NCBI GenBank assembly: GCA_018223435.1 | Contig: JAGTTO010000001.1 | Coordinates: 1,364,001 to 1,428,000, forward strand | Direction: 5' to 3' | DNA length: 64,000 nucleotides | Origin: Lachnospiraceae bacterium Marseille-Q4251 | GTDB taxonomy: Bacteria; Bacillota; Clostridia; Lachnospirales; Lachnospiraceae | Shown: positions 63,839 to 64,000 of the stretch, in pieces | Numbering within the stretch: position 1 is the stretch's first letter | How the letters are laid out: the number at the start of each line of letters is the position of its first letter | The notes under the pieces: generated by a model | Databases searched by the model: none | What the model was told of the DNA's origin: nothing | What the model saw: only the letters and a program-made list of their open reading frames with translations | Position numbers and translations under genes: made by a program

Positions 63839-64000
63839 ATGATCCGATATGTTTTTGATATGGAACGCGGCCAGCTCCGGCCGGCGAAAGAAAATGACAG
63901 CCAGACGCTCCCGGCAAGCTGGGAAGTCCTGCTTATGGACGAGAAAGAATTCAGCGATCTTTCCGGGGACTATCCCCACCGGAAAACGTTAAAAAGAAGC
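63839..64000 (+). CDS. CorA-like magnesium transporter, 5' part only
   Basis: The frame starts at 63839 behind AGGAGG and is open at the window edge after 54 codons (MIRYVFDMERGQLRP...). The N-terminal pattern, a short strand followed by SWEVLLMDEKEFSDLSGDYPH, resembles the cytosolic start of CorA-family proteins in Lachnospiraceae. The membrane part lies outside the window, so the call is tentative. Confidence 0.5.
   Translation, partial: MIRYVFDMERGQLRPAKENDSQTLPASWEVLLMDEKEFSDLSGDYPHRKTLKRS

Overview
The window looks like a chromosomal segment of a Lachnospiraceae-type member of the Clostridia. Evidence: a complete type II fatty acid operon with FabK, a fused accD-accA gene and a FabT-type repressor; YesM/YesN-controlled sugar uptake; a formate channel beside formate-tetrahydrofolate ligase; TTGACA/TATAAT promoters; purine-rich ribosome binding sites. 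No tRNA or rRNA gene was seen. Most genes lie on the minus strand.

Layout. 1-5.3 kb: the start of a membrane-anchored protein (cut by the window edge), a large repeat-built cell-wall-anchored surface protein, and a PD-(D/E)XK nuclease-like protein. 5.65-18.01 kb: an AT-rich integrated mobile element of about 12.3 kb bounded by 73-bp direct repeats (52 bp identical). It carries a tyrosine integrase, an excisionase-like protein, MobC and a shortened relaxase, a serine recombinase, a phage-type YqaJ exonuclease/RecT/DUF932 block, one unknown 443-aa protein, and a two-cassette module of three unknown, membrane-linked genes. The two cassettes share the same promoter/operator and similar terminators, next to a ribbon-helix-helix repressor gene. 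I consider this module the best candidate for an undescribed system.

18.1-24.5 kb: a rhamnose mutarotase-like gene, the 3' remnant of a sugar isomerase, and a potABCD-type transporter operon that continues into an M20 peptidase and a C39-like protein. 24.8-31.2 kb: a heterodimeric ABC exporter divergent from a BlaI-type repressor, a cytidylate kinase-like gene and an SLC13/NhaD/ArsB-type carrier. 31.3-41.2 kb: fabH-acpP-fabK-fabD-fabG-fabF-accB-fabZ-accC-accDA-fabT, with a FabT-like operator at its promoter. 41.3-43.7 kb: MATE and YitT membrane proteins. 43.7-53.0 kb: sensor kinase, response regulator, solute-binding protein, two permeases and a clan GH-A-like glycosidase. 53.1-58.2 kb: an Uma2 remnant and the str operon rpsL-rpsG-fusA-tuf. 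58.3-64 kb: an SGNH hydrolase with wall-binding repeats, a formate channel, fhs behind tandem ZTP and THF riboswitches, an HD-domain protein and the start of a CorA-like gene.

How parts work together: the fab/acc operon makes and elongates malonyl-ACP and is probably under feedback control by its last gene. The formate channel and Fhs feed formate into the folate one-carbon pool, with fhs sensing ZTP and THF. The YesMN pair probably switches on the adjacent transporter-glycosidase operon. The mobile element has inserted at a transcription terminator downstream of the mutarotase gene and brings a copy that keeps the terminator intact.
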